Origin: CAZUQP01 sp964622455
Lineage (GTDB): Bacteria; Pseudomonadota; Gammaproteobacteria; DSM-16500
DNA: 64,000 nt
Assembly: GCA_964622455.1 (NCBI GenBank)
Contig: CAZUQP010000011.1
Coordinates: 9,574-73,573, forward strand
Direction of reading: 5' to 3'
The notes below the pieces were generated by a model, which was not told where the DNA came from, ran no database searches, and saw only the letters and a list, made by a program, of their open reading frames with translations. Shown one piece after another: positions 54,708-63,797 of this stretch. A program made the position numbers and the translations under genes. Every line of letters begins with the position of its first letter. Within the stretch, counting starts at the first letter, position 1.

Positions 54708-55791
54708 GTGGCAAGATCACCTCCCACCCAGAAAGCCATGTTGTCCAGACTTGTTCACCAATCGCATATTCCAACCGATCATCGTCTTCATCAAAAAATT
54801 CAGTGGCGGCGACTAATTGATTGTTAGCAAGGCGTACCATCAAATCAACGGTTGTTCCTTTATAGATAACTTCTTCAACCGTCCCGCTGAACATATCATT
54901 GGTATCATCGACTTCAGAATTGTCCCAAACGCGTAAATCTTCTGGACGCACTAAAATATGGGCTTTTTGGCCGAGTTGAAAAGGCATTGCACTTTTGACG
55001 ATGCGTTGTTTACCTTGAATCATGACAGTAATTTTATTGTCATTGATGGCAATCACTTCACTTTCAAAAATATTCACTTCACCGATGAATTTTGCGACGG
55101 TCAAATTTTGCGGTTTTTCATACACTTGGCGCGGCGTGCCGACTTGTTCAATACCGCCTTCATTCATGACGACAACGCGGTCAGACATGGATAAGGCTTC
55201 TTCTTGGTCGTGTGTCACAAAAATGAAGGTAATGCCTAATTTGCGCTGCAGCTGCTTCAATTCAATTTGCATGGTCTTACGTAAACGGTAATCCAGCGAG
55301 CTTAAGGGTTCGTCAAGTAATAAAACTAAGGGACGGTTGACGACTGCCCGTGCGATGGCAACTCGTTGCTGCTGTCCGCCGCTTAATTGCTCTGGCTTAC
55401 GCTGCGTATATTTTTCCAGCTTGACGATTTTTAAGACTTCAGCCACGCGTTCATGGATTTCTTTTTTCGGTAATTTTTGGCAGCGTAAACCAAAGGCAAT
55501 GTTTTCATACACGGTCATATGGGGAAAAAGCGCATAGCTCTGGAAAACCGTATGCACATGGCGTAAATGCGGCGGCAAGCCATCGACATTTTTACCATTA
55601 ATAAAAATAGTGCCGGTCGTGGGTTCTTCAAATCCTGAAATTAAACGTAATAACGTTGTTTTGCCGCAACCGGAAGGTCCAAGCAAGGTAAGGAATTCAC
55701 CATTACGTACTTTAAGGTCAATATCATACAAAATTTGATGATCGTGGATCGACTTCGACACGCCTTGAAGTTCAATTACATGATTGGTCAT
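54697..55791 (-). CDS. potA: polyamine ABC transporter ATPase PotA
   Basis: 364 residues. Walker A GPSGCGKTTLLR (38-49), Q-loop, signature LSGGQQQRVAIARA, Walker B LLLDEPLSSLD and the switch His in THDQEEALS. The C-terminal TOBE-type domain (about 240-364) is present. First gene of potABCD; 133 bases separate it from the divergent purL. Confidence 0.96.
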   Translation of the reverse strand: MTNHVIELQGVSKSIHDHQILYDIDLKVRNGEFLTLLGPSGCGKTTLLRLISGFEEPTTGTIFINGKNVDGLPPHLRHVHTVFQSYALFPHMTVYENIAFGLRCQKLPKKEIHERVAEVLKIVKLEKYTQRKPEQLSGGQQQRVAIARAVVNRPLVLLLDEPLSSLDYRLRKTMQIELKQLQRKLGITFIFVTHDQEEALSMSDRVVVMNEGGIEQVGTPRQVYEKPQNLTVAKFIGEVNIFESEVIAINDNKITVMIQGKQRIVKSAMPFQLGQKAHILVRPEDLRVWDNSEVDDTNDMFSGTVEEVIYKGTTVDLMVRLANNQLVAATEFFDEDDDRLEYAIGEQVWTTWLSGWEVILPHEA

Positions 55792-55924
55792 CTGACTCTC
55801 TGCTCTCCTAACCCAAGCACGAAGAAAAGTTGCAAATTATGTAGCCTATCTTAAATGAAGTCTACCTCTTTTTACCATTGCCATTTCATGTTATCTTAGC
55901 GCCCTGAAATTGGAGAGTTGTTTT

Positions 55925-58267
55925 GTGATACTCGCTCATTCTAAGACCCTCGATTTTGCCGACTTATCTCGCGATGCTGTTTTGGCATTATTGCGAGAAT
56001 ACCGCTTGGTTTTAACAGTTGATGAAGTGTTAACGATTCAAAACACCATTCTAAAACGCCCGCCTACTTTAGCTGAACTTGTGTTATGGTCAATTCAAGG
56101 CTCAGAACATTGCTCCTATAAATCAAGTCGTCAACATTTAAAGACATTAGTGACGGATGGCCCCAATGTTATTTTGGGTGCCAAAGAAGATGCGGGCATT
56201 GTCGAAGTTGCTCGTGATTTAGCGGGCAAACGTTATGGTATTGTGATGAGTCATGAGTCTCACAATCATCCTTCCCAAATTGTTCCTTATGAAGGGGCAG
56301 CAACGGGTGTTGGCGGTAATGTGCGCGATGTATGCTGCATGGGTGCTGAAGTGATTGCGATTGCAGATGGTTTGCGTTTTGGAGATATCAACCGGCAAAA
56401 AACCCATTGGATCCATCATGAAGTGGTGGCAGGTATTGCAGGCTATGGCAACCCCATTGGGGTGCCGACACTGGCTGGCGATGTCTATTATGATCCAAGT
56501 TACAATGAAAATTGCTTAGTGACGGTTGTCACGTTGGGCATCGTGCGTGATGATCAAGTCATCCACTCCTATGCGCCAAAAGAGGCGCAGGGCCATGTTT
56601 TTATTTTAGTGGGTAAACCGACGGACAATAGTGGTTTTGGGGGTGCGAGTTTTGCATCAACGGATCTTCAGACTGAAAATAAAGAACAAAATAAAGGTGC
56701 CGTGCAAGAACCGAATGCTTTTTTAAAACGGCATCTGCTCAAAGCCAATGATGCTTTATTTAAATTGTTACAAGAAAAAAATTGGATTGAAAAAGTGGGC
56801 TTTAAAGATTTAGGCGCAGGTGGAATTGCGTGTGCGTCAGTTGAATTAGCAGATGCGGGTGGATATGGTGCCGAAATTGATTTAGAAAAAGTGCCGACCA
56901 GCATGCCGCATTTGCATCCCTCTGTCATTCTTTGCTCGGAAACCCAAGAGCGTTTTATGTGGGTGGTGCCGCCCGAATGCGTTGATTTGATACTCACGCA
57001 TTATAACGACACTTTTGCATTACCGAATATTTCTTTAGGGGCGGAAGCCGCTGTTATCGGTAAAATCCGTACTGATGGAATCTATAGCGTGAAATATCAA
57101 GGGGAAGAAATTGTTCACGCACGGGCGGAAGATGTGACGAAAGGCATTCTCTATGATCGCCTTTATGAGGCGCATCCTAAACTATTTTCTGAACCAAAAC
57201 TTCCAGCACCTTCTGATTTTAATGCGGTATTACTCCGTTTACTCAGTCATGAAAATATTGCATCACGCGCACCTATTTTTGAAAAATACGATAAGCAAGT
57301 GCAAGGCAGAACGTTGCTTGAAGCGGGTCTTGCCGATGCGGGTGTGATGCAGCCATTTAACGATGAAAGTTATCCCGCTGAAATTCGAAAAGTGGGTATT
57401 GCTTTATCGGTTGATCAATGTCCGCGTTACAATAAAATTGATCCTTATTGGGGAGCTGTGAATGCCGTGGTTGAGGCGGTGCGGAATGTCACCGCGGTGG
57501 GCGCAACGCCTCAGGCTATCACTGATTGTTTATGTTTTGGAAATCCAGAAAAACCAGAACATATGTGGGATTTCAAAGAATCAGTGCGCGGTATTAAAGA
57601 TGCCTGTAAAGCCATTGGTTTAAAAGATCATGAGGGTGCCTCTCTTCCAGTGATTTCAGGAAATGTTTCTTTTTATAATGAATCGGGAGGCAACCCCATT
57701 CCGGCAAGCCCTATGATCAGTTGCTTGGGGCGAATACCGGATGTTTCAAAAGTCGTTACTAAAAATTTGCAGTCTAAAAATTCACTCTTAATTTTAATTG
57801 GCGAACGCAAAGATGAATTGGGCGGCAGTGTGTATTATGACTTACACAATGAATTGGGAGCGAATGTTCCTAAACCCGATTTAGATCAGATAGCGAAAGA
57901 AATTCATGCAGTGCATGATGCGATGCAGCAACAATTAATTTTATCTGCTCATGATATTTCAGAAGGTGGATTGGCGATAGCACTTTCCGAAATGTGTTTT
58001 CAAAATAACATCGGTGTGCAAATCGATGTGCCAGGAAATTTACCGACTGAGAAAAAATTATTTAGCGAAACGGGCGGATTTATTTTAGAAGTTTCAGAAA
58101 ATAATTTTGGCGCTTTACAGAAAGTATTGAATTACTATCACGTTCCTTTTTTAAAAATAGGAAAAACGCAAGAAGAACCTGTGCTTAGCATGGAAGATTG
58201 TATTCATTTAGCGGTATTAACGGCAAAAGAACATTTTGAAAAAGGGTTAAGAGAAAAATTAACATGA
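55925..58267 (+). CDS. purL: phosphoribosylformylglycinamidine synthase PurL (small form)
   Basis: Step 4 of purine synthesis: FGAR to FGAM with ammonia from PurQ. About 780 residues, the size of the multi-subunit PurL, not the 1300-residue single-chain enzyme usual in gammaproteobacteria. Motifs include SEHCSYKSSRQHLKTL, SHESHNHPSQIVPYEGAATG, GGNVRDV, and a second half with AHDISEGGLAIALSEM. Start: GTG 55925 has GGAGAG seven bases upstream; the TTG at 55910 would overlap this ribosome site. It overlaps purM by four bases. Confidence 0.95.
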   Translation: MILAHSKTLDFADLSRDAVLALLREYRLVLTVDEVLTIQNTILKRPPTLAELVLWSIQGSEHCSYKSSRQHLKTLVTDGPNVILGAKEDAGIVEVARDLAGKRYGIVMSHESHNHPSQIVPYEGAATGVGGNVRDVCCMGAEVIAIADGLRFGDINRQKTHWIHHEVVAGIAGYGNPIGVPTLAGDVYYDPSYNENCLVTVVTLGIVRDDQVIHSYAPKEAQGHVFILVGKPTDNSGFGGASFASTDLQTENKEQNKGAVQEPNAFLKRHLLKANDALFKLLQEKNWIEKVGFKDLGAGGIACASVELADAGGYGAEIDLEKVPTSMPHLHPSVILCSETQERFMWVVPPECVDLILTHYNDTFALPNISLGAEAAVIGKIRTDGIYSVKYQGEEIVHARAEDVTKGILYDRLYEAHPKLFSEPKLPAPSDFNAVLLRLLSHENIASRAPIFEKYDKQVQGRTLLEAGLADAGVMQPFNDESYPAEIRKVGIALSVDQCPRYNKIDPYWGAVNAVVEAVRNVTAVGATPQAITDCLCFGNPEKPEHMWDFKESVRGIKDACKAIGLKDHEGASLPVISGNVSFYNESGGNPIPASPMISCLGRIPDVSKVVTKNLQSKNSLLILIGERKDELGGSVYYDLHNELGANVPKPDLDQIAKEIHAVHDAMQQQLILSAHDISEGGLAIALSEMCFQNNIGVQIDVPGNLPTEKKLFSETGGFILEVSENNFGALQKVLNYYHVPFLKIGKTQEEPVLSMEDCIHLAVLTAKEHFEKGLREKLT

Positions 58268-59310
58268 CGACAGCAATCAATTATAAATCAGCAGGCGTTG
58301 ATATTTCAGCGGGCAACGAAGCGGTTAAGCGCATCAAAAAAAGTGTAGAGAGCACTTTTTCAAAAGCCGTATTAACGGAGCTCGGCAGTTTTGGCGCGCT
58401 TTATGATTTGCAAGCGATGATGCGCGATTATAAAAAGCCTGTGTTAGTCCAAAGCATTGATGGTGTCGGCACCAAAATGATGATTGCTCGGATGATGCAA
58501 AAATTCGATACCATCGGCATGGATTTGGTGAGTGCGACTGCGAATGACATCATTGTGTTAGGTGCTACGCCCTTAACATTATTAGATTATATTGCGAATG
58601 ATCAATTGAATCCTGACATTGTCGAGCAGATTGTTTTAGGGATGGTGAACGCGTGTCGTGCAAATGATATTGCATTGGTGGGTGGCGAAACCGCTGAAAT
58701 GCCTGGCATTTATTTACCGGGCGAACATGATTTAGTCGGCGTTATTACCGGTGTTGTTGAAAAAGATCATGTTATTTTAGGCAAAAATATTTGCTCAGGC
58801 GATGTCGTGCTTGCGTTTGCTTCAAGCGGTTTGCATACCAATGGATATTCCCTGGCGCGAAAATTATTTTTTGATGTTGGCCATTACTCAGTGGATGCAA
58901 TGTTAGCCGATTTTGATCGAACATTGGGTGAGGTATTACTTCGCCCTCACATTAACTATACGCAGCCCGTATTATATTTATTGCAAAACCAGGTAGCAAT
59001 TAAAGGCATGGCGCATATTACAGGTGGTGGATTATTAGAAAATATTCCCCGTATTTTACCCTATGGGTGTGCTGTTGAAATTCAAAAAAATACATGGCCT
59101 AATCAGCCAGTATTTGAGACGTTACGTCAATTAGGCCAATTAGATGATGAAGAAATGTATCGTACATTTAATATGGGCGTGGGATTAGTGATGGTTCTTG
59201 CTGAAGATCAAGCAGACTACACAAAAAAAGTTTTACAAAAGATGCCGATGTATCCTTTATATGAAATTGGCAGGGTTGTGACTGGAGAGCCACGGGTTAG
59301 TTTAAGGTAA
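58264..59310 (+). CDS. purM: phosphoribosylformylglycinamidine cyclo-ligase
   Basis: Step 5, closing the imidazole ring to give AIR. 348 residues with YKSAGVDISAGNEAV at the N-terminus, LVQSIDGVGTKMMIA, GGETAEMPGIY, SSGLHTNGYSLAR and HITGGGLLENIPR. Between purL and the purQ fusion. Confidence 0.97.
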   Translation: MTTAINYKSAGVDISAGNEAVKRIKKSVESTFSKAVLTELGSFGALYDLQAMMRDYKKPVLVQSIDGVGTKMMIARMMQKFDTIGMDLVSATANDIIVLGATPLTLLDYIANDQLNPDIVEQIVLGMVNACRANDIALVGGETAEMPGIYLPGEHDLVGVITGVVEKDHVILGKNICSGDVVLAFASSGLHTNGYSLARKLFFDVGHYSVDAMLADFDRTLGEVLLRPHINYTQPVLYLLQNQVAIKGMAHITGGGLLENIPRILPYGCAVEIQKNTWPNQPVFETLRQLGQLDDEEMYRTFNMGVGLVMVLAEDQADYTKKVLQKMPMYPLYEIGRVVTGEPRVSLR

Positions 59311-59316
59311 ACAAAA

Positions 59317-60555
59317 ATGCGTATTGCGATTATTCAATTTCCGGGTTCAAACTGCGAGCGTGAAACGATGCTTGCGGTTAAACGCGCGGGTATGGAACCT
59401 TACGAATTTTTGTGGAATGCTCCTTACGAAAAATTGGCGGAATGCGCAGGGTTCATTATCGTGGGTGGTTTTTCTTATGAAGACCGCGCGCGGGCAGGCA
59501 TCATTGCAGCGCTTGATCCCATCATGCGTATCTTGAAAGCGCAAAGTGAATTAGGGAAACCCGTGCTTGGTATTTGTAATGGCGCTCAAATTTTAGTGGA
59601 AGCGGGGCTCGTGCCTGGCATTGAGAATGATAAACTTTCCATGGCATTGACAGATAATAAACGTATCCAAAATGGGCACGTCGTCGGTACTGGTTATTAT
59701 AATGCATGGATCAATATGCGCTTGTCCGATCATTATCAATTAAATGCGTTTACGCGTTATCTGACGCCCAAAGATATTTTAAAAGTGCCGGTGGCCCATG
59801 CAGAAGGCCGTTTTGTGATTCCCTCTGCATTATTAATGGAAATGCAAACACAAGGATTAAATCTTTTTCAATATTCCGATGAAAAAGGAAATATTTTTGA
59901 TGAATTTCCAGTGAATCCGAATGGTTCAATCAATAATATTGCAGCAATCAGTAATAAAGCAGGAAATATCATGGCGATGATGCCGCATCCTGAACGAACA
60001 GATGCGGGTGATCCGATTTTTCAATCGATGCGTTCTTATATTGAATCAGGATATGTGCAGCGCGTTTCGCCATTAAATTATTATCCGCGGAGACTTCCCA
60101 TTCCTTTTTATGTTAAAAAAGAGGGACAGCATGAATGGCTGATTGAAACAATGATAACGGATAATCATGCGATGTCCGTTGAAAATGCATTGCGCCATCG
60201 AGGGATTCACGCGACAATTAAACGGTATATACATTGGGAAATGGAATGTGCTTCAGAAAATGTCTACGATCAAATTCGTTCAAGCGGTGTTTTGTATAAT
60301 AATCGCAAAGAGCATGTTGTATCATTACCAATGACAAAAACGCAACAAACTAGTTTGCTGGTGTGTGCCAAAGAAGATATTTTAGGGCAACAAAAACATC
60401 AATTGCTGGAAAATCATTTTGATATCAAAGGAATCAAACAGCTTCGCCATGGTATTGTTTGGCATGTGACATTAAATGATCCTCATACCATGGACGAAAT
60501 TATTAACTCGCATATTTTATTTAACCCCTACGCCCATGACTGCTACTACTATTAA
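59317..60555 (+). CDS. purQ: PurQ-PurS fusion: FGAM synthase glutaminase with C-terminal PurS-like region
   Basis: 412 residues. Residues 1-245 are PurQ, the class I glutamine amidotransferase that feeds ammonia to PurL. FPGSNCERE is at the start, nucleophile Cys87 (GICNGAQ), and His224/Glu226 (HPERTDAG). After a linker, residues 345-412 match PurS by layout: a strand LLVCAKEDILG, a helix, then IKQLRHGIVWHVTL and a closing ILFNPYAHDCYYY like the usual LLANPVIEDY end. Residues 271-335 look like a second, diverged PurS unit ending GVLYNNRKEHVV. PurS bridges PurQ and PurL and is normally a separate protein of about 80 residues. Its absence elsewhere in the operon supports the reading. Confidence 0.85.
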   Translation: MRIAIIQFPGSNCERETMLAVKRAGMEPYEFLWNAPYEKLAECAGFIIVGGFSYEDRARAGIIAALDPIMRILKAQSELGKPVLGICNGAQILVEAGLVPGIENDKLSMALTDNKRIQNGHVVGTGYYNAWINMRLSDHYQLNAFTRYLTPKDILKVPVAHAEGRFVIPSALLMEMQTQGLNLFQYSDEKGNIFDEFPVNPNGSINNIAAISNKAGNIMAMMPHPERTDAGDPIFQSMRSYIESGYVQRVSPLNYYPRRLPIPFYVKKEGQHEWLIETMITDNHAMSVENALRHRGIHATIKRYIHWEMECASENVYDQIRSSGVLYNNRKEHVVSLPMTKTQQTSLLVCAKEDILGQQKHQLLENHFDIKGIKQLRHGIVWHVTLNDPHTMDEIINSHILFNPYAHDCYYY

Positions 60556-61516
60556 AGATTGTCTAGCGCCTATCCGCGCTGCTTTGTCCCATTGTTTGAC
60601 AGAAACGCATTTTACCTTTGGAAAAAAATATCAAGGAAAAGTGCGTGATACGTATGACACGGGGGATACACTTATTTTAATTACGACAGACCGGCAAAGT
60701 GCATTTGACCGGGTGTTGGCATCGGTCCCTTTTAAAGGCCAGGTATTAAATCAAACCAGTGCGTGGTGGTTTAAGAAAACAGAAGATATTTTGCCTAACC
60801 ATGTGTTGTCAGTGCCTGATCCTAATGTGACGATTGCAAAAAAATGTAAAGTGTTTCCGGTTGAATTTGTCGTGCGCGGATTTATTACAGGCACAACCAG
60901 CACTTCCCTTTGGACCAATTATCAAAAAGGTGTACGTCACTATTGTGGCCATTTTATTCCGGAAGGGTTGCGAAAAAATGAGCGGCTCGAAAAACCTTTA
61001 TTAACACCTACCACGAAAGATGCATTGCACGATCGGCCGATCAGTGCTCTGGAAATTATTCAAGAAGGATTGATGAGTGAACAAGATTGGCAAATTGCAT
61101 CAAACGCTGCTTTACAATTATTTTCTCGCGGTGTTGAAATTGCCAAAAAACATGGGCTTATTTTAGTCGACACAAAATATGAAATGGGCAAAGATCAAGA
61201 GGGCAATATTGTGTTGGTTGATGAAATTCACACGCCCGATTCAAGCCGTTATTGGTTAGCGGATAGTTATGAAGAACGATTCAGCAATCAATTAGAGCCT
61301 GAAAATATCGATAAAGAATTTTTACGTTTGTGGTTTGCTAAAAATTCAGATCCTTATCACGATAAAGTTTTACCAAAGGCGCCGGATGATTTAATTATTA
61401 CTTTATCATCACGTTATATTCAATTGTATGAAATGATTACCAGCGAAAAATTTAATTTTCCCCTAACAAACCTGTCTATCGAAGATAGAATTCATCAAAA
61501 TTTAGGTAAATGCTAA
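60536..61516 (+). CDS. purC: SAICAR synthase PurC (long form)
   Basis: Step 7, joining aspartate to CAIR. 326 residues from ATG 60536 (20-base overlap with purQS); the frame stays open further up. Motifs YQGKVRDTYDTGDTLILITTDRQSAFD, EFVVRGFITGT, LILVDTKYEMG, DEIHTPDSSRYW. It is longer than the E. coli enzyme (237) and close to the size of yeast Ade1. Confidence 0.94.
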   Translation: MTATTIKDCLAPIRAALSHCLTETHFTFGKKYQGKVRDTYDTGDTLILITTDRQSAFDRVLASVPFKGQVLNQTSAWWFKKTEDILPNHVLSVPDPNVTIAKKCKVFPVEFVVRGFITGTTSTSLWTNYQKGVRHYCGHFIPEGLRKNERLEKPLLTPTTKDALHDRPISALEIIQEGLMSEQDWQIASNAALQLFSRGVEIAKKHGLILVDTKYEMGKDQEGNIVLVDEIHTPDSSRYWLADSYEERFSNQLEPENIDKEFLRLWFAKNSDPYHDKVLPKAPDDLIITLSSRYIQLYEMITSEKFNFPLTNLSIEDRIHQNLGKC

Positions 61517-63025
61517 ATGTGCGGAATCGTTGGGATATATAGTCATACACCCGTTGCAGCGGAACTGTATGACAGTTTAATTCATCTTCAGCATCGCGGC
61601 CAAGATGCGGCAGGACTCTTAACTGGTTCCGAACGATTTTATTTAAAACAGGGTAAAGGGTATGTGCGGGAAATTTTTTCAAGCGCTGATATTGCTTATT
61701 TAAAAGGAAATGTCGGCATTGGCCATACGCGTTATCCAACCGCAGGTGGTTATGATGTTGCCGATATTCAACCATTGTGGATTGGTAGTCCGTGTGGCAT
61801 TGCTCTCGCGCATAATGGAAATCTTGTCAATTATAAAGAATTAGCGTCTGAAATAACGCAGAAACAACACCGGCATTTAAATTCCTCGATTGATTCTGAA
61901 GTATTATTGCATTTGTTAGCGGATGGCATTGATGGCAAAAAATATGTTGCAGAGGATAATGAAGATTTTTTTCTGCATATCTGTCAAGCTGTCAACACTA
62001 TTTTTTCTAGAGTGCACGGTTCTTATTCGGTCGTGAGTACCATCATTGGTAAAGGATTATTAGCTTTTCGTGATCCGCACGGTATTCGCCCGTTGGTGAT
62101 GGGGGAACGTATTAATGCGGATGGTACTAAAGATACTATTTTTGCATCTGAAACCACGATGTTTTATGCCTTGGGCTTTGAACCTTTAGGTGATGTGCAG
62201 CCGGGCGAAGTGGTTTTCGTGAATCGTTCAGGAAAATTATTTCGTGCTTTATTGACGAAAAAATCATTTACGCCATGCATTTTTGAATATGTCTATTTTG
62301 CGCGCCCCGATTCTACTTTAAATGCGGTGAGTGTTTATCGCTCGCGTTTGCGTATGGGGCAAAATTTAGCAAAGCGCTGGCAGGAAGTTTTTCCCAGTGT
62401 GATACCTGATGTAGTGATTCCAGCGCCTTTTACGTCGAACACTGCAGCACTTTCCTTTGCACATGAATTAGGGGTTCGATATTCTGAAGGGCTTTATAAA
62501 AATCCTTTTATTGGGCGCACATTTATCATGCCTGATGGAAAAGAGCGTGCCCGCAGTGTGCGTTATAAATTGACGCCGCAAAAAACAGAAATTAAAGATA
62601 AAAAAGTATTAGTGTTAGATGACAGCATCGTGCGCGGTACGACCAGCCACGAAATCGTCAAAATGGTCCGTGAATTTGGTGCAAAAGAAATTTATTTAGT
62701 CTCCGCTTGTCCGCCGATTAAAAATCCTTGCTTTTATGGTATTGATATTCCTTCACGCACAGAGTTGATTGCAGCGAATGCGACAGTCGATGAGATTGCT
62801 AAATTTTTAGGTGTAGATAAATTACTTTATCAAGAGATAGAAGATTTAGTAGAAGCGGTGACACGCCGCGGCGAACACAACATTGAACGCCCGTGCATGG
62901 CGTGCCTAGATGGCTGCTATGTCACAGGAAATATTGATCAAGAAAAAATAAATGCTTTAGAAGTGCAGCGGAAAGAAGAACGAAAGAAATGTTTAGGGGC
63001 TGTTGACAATTCAACTTATGTGTAA
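61517..63025 (+). CDS. purF: amidophosphoribosyltransferase
   Basis: First committed step of purine synthesis. 502 residues. The nucleophile Cys2 follows Met (MCGIVGIYSH), GHTRYPTAGG and HNGNLVNY in the glutaminase domain, and the PRPP loop VLVLDDSIVRGTTS. Late Cys residues (RPCMACLDGCY) are present. The last nine codons and stop appear to lie in mobile DNA: bases 62994-63014 resemble the MITE-like terminal repeat near 43464, and the stop falls in the end motif of the following transposase element. Last gene of the purine run. Confidence 0.96.
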   Translation: MCGIVGIYSHTPVAAELYDSLIHLQHRGQDAAGLLTGSERFYLKQGKGYVREIFSSADIAYLKGNVGIGHTRYPTAGGYDVADIQPLWIGSPCGIALAHNGNLVNYKELASEITQKQHRHLNSSIDSEVLLHLLADGIDGKKYVAEDNEDFFLHICQAVNTIFSRVHGSYSVVSTIIGKGLLAFRDPHGIRPLVMGERINADGTKDTIFASETTMFYALGFEPLGDVQPGEVVFVNRSGKLFRALLTKKSFTPCIFEYVYFARPDSTLNAVSVYRSRLRMGQNLAKRWQEVFPSVIPDVVIPAPFTSNTAALSFAHELGVRYSEGLYKNPFIGRTFIMPDGKERARSVRYKLTPQKTEIKDKKVLVLDDSIVRGTTSHEIVKMVREFGAKEIYLVSACPPIKNPCFYGIDIPSRTELIAANATVDEIAKFLGVDKLLYQEIEDLVEAVTRRGEHNIERPCMACLDGCYVTGNIDQEKINALEVQRKEERKKCLGAVDNSTYV

Positions 63026-63063
63026 AAATCTAAATTTGATCTGACAGTCACTGTCAGATTGAT

Positions 63064-63242
63064 TGTGCCACGTTTTGGTGCTTTCAGGCCAATGACTTGA
63101 AACCTACATCATCTGAAGTTATGTTTTCTGCACTACCACACGCTTTGTCTTTTCAGGCCAATGACTTGAAACCCACATCGTCTGAAGTTAGGTTTTCTGT
63201 ACCGCAACACGTTTTTGATTTTCAGGGCCTACGGCCCTGAAA
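63064..63242. repeat. tandem REP-type units next to purF
   Basis: Two closely similar units of about 80 bases each begin with TTTCAGGCCAATGACTTGAAA (imperfect hairpin) followed by ACATCRTCTGAAGTTAKGTTT. A third, palindromic version TTTCAGGGCC-TAC-GGCCCTGAAA closes the array. A single diverged unit is found on the right side of copy 1 (about 16370-16410). Confidence 0.75.
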
Positions 63243-63332
63243 CTAATTTAGCCCAGGGTTAGGCGCGCTTTTTGCGCCGTAACCCTGGGTGTTAATTTCA
63301 CTCACCACCAAGCGCTGTAGGCGCGCAACCAT

Positions 63333-63797
63333 TTAACCCCATACATACTCTTCAGAATATGAAACATCATGCCGAATTAAAAATTTTCTAAACTCATCTT
63401 GAAAGCTTTGTTGTTGGTGATGAATGTGTTGATTTTGAATATAGCTTTTTATTGCGGTTAGAGCCGATTGACTCACGCTAAATGCACCATAGCCCCGTTG
63501 CCAATAAAATTGACTTAAGGCTTCATCGACTGAGGATAGCGTTTTAATCCATTTGGAAGATGATTTTTTGATTTCTTCTAGCAGCTTTGAAATCGAAATA
63601 TTTTTTGATAAAGATGTTAGAATATGCACGTGATCATCAATGCCACCTACCATCATTGCTTGACAGTTTTGCTTGTAGCAAATGGATTTTATGTATTGAT
63701 GCACTTTTTGCTGAACGGTCGGATTTTTTAAAAATGGATATCTATCCTTTGTTGAAAAGATAATATGAACCCAGAGCTTTGCTAATGATTGCGGCAT
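63333..63797 (-). CDS. REP-associated tyrosine transposase (IS200/Y1 HUH type)
   Basis: 154 residues, the usual size. N-terminal LWVHIIFSTKDRYPFL, HUH motif H56-V-H58 in GGIDDHVHIL, FYWQRGYGAFSVSQS, and the presumed nucleophile Tyr119 in SYIQNQHIHH. Such enzymes nick and rejoin single-stranded DNA at hairpins and spread REP sequences. The gene is intact and bracketed by palindromic arrays, so this copy may be active. A shortened sister lies at 15840-16189. Confidence 0.93.
   Translation of the reverse strand: MPQSLAKLWVHIIFSTKDRYPFLKNPTVQQKVHQYIKSICYKQNCQAMMVGGIDDHVHILTSLSKNISISKLLEEIKKSSSKWIKTLSSVDEALSQFYWQRGYGAFSVSQSALTAIKSYIQNQHIHHQQQSFQDEFRKFLIRHDVSYSEEYVWG

Noticed and set aside
60476..60535. 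Upstream ATG extending purC by 20 residues
   Set aside because: The extension lies within the purQS coding end and adds no family sequence; ATG 60536 gives the expected N-terminus.
63060..63245. CRISPR-like array
   Set aside because: The repeats are imperfect hairpins in units of about 80 bases with similar, not unique, intervening DNA, and there are no cas genes; they are REP units.
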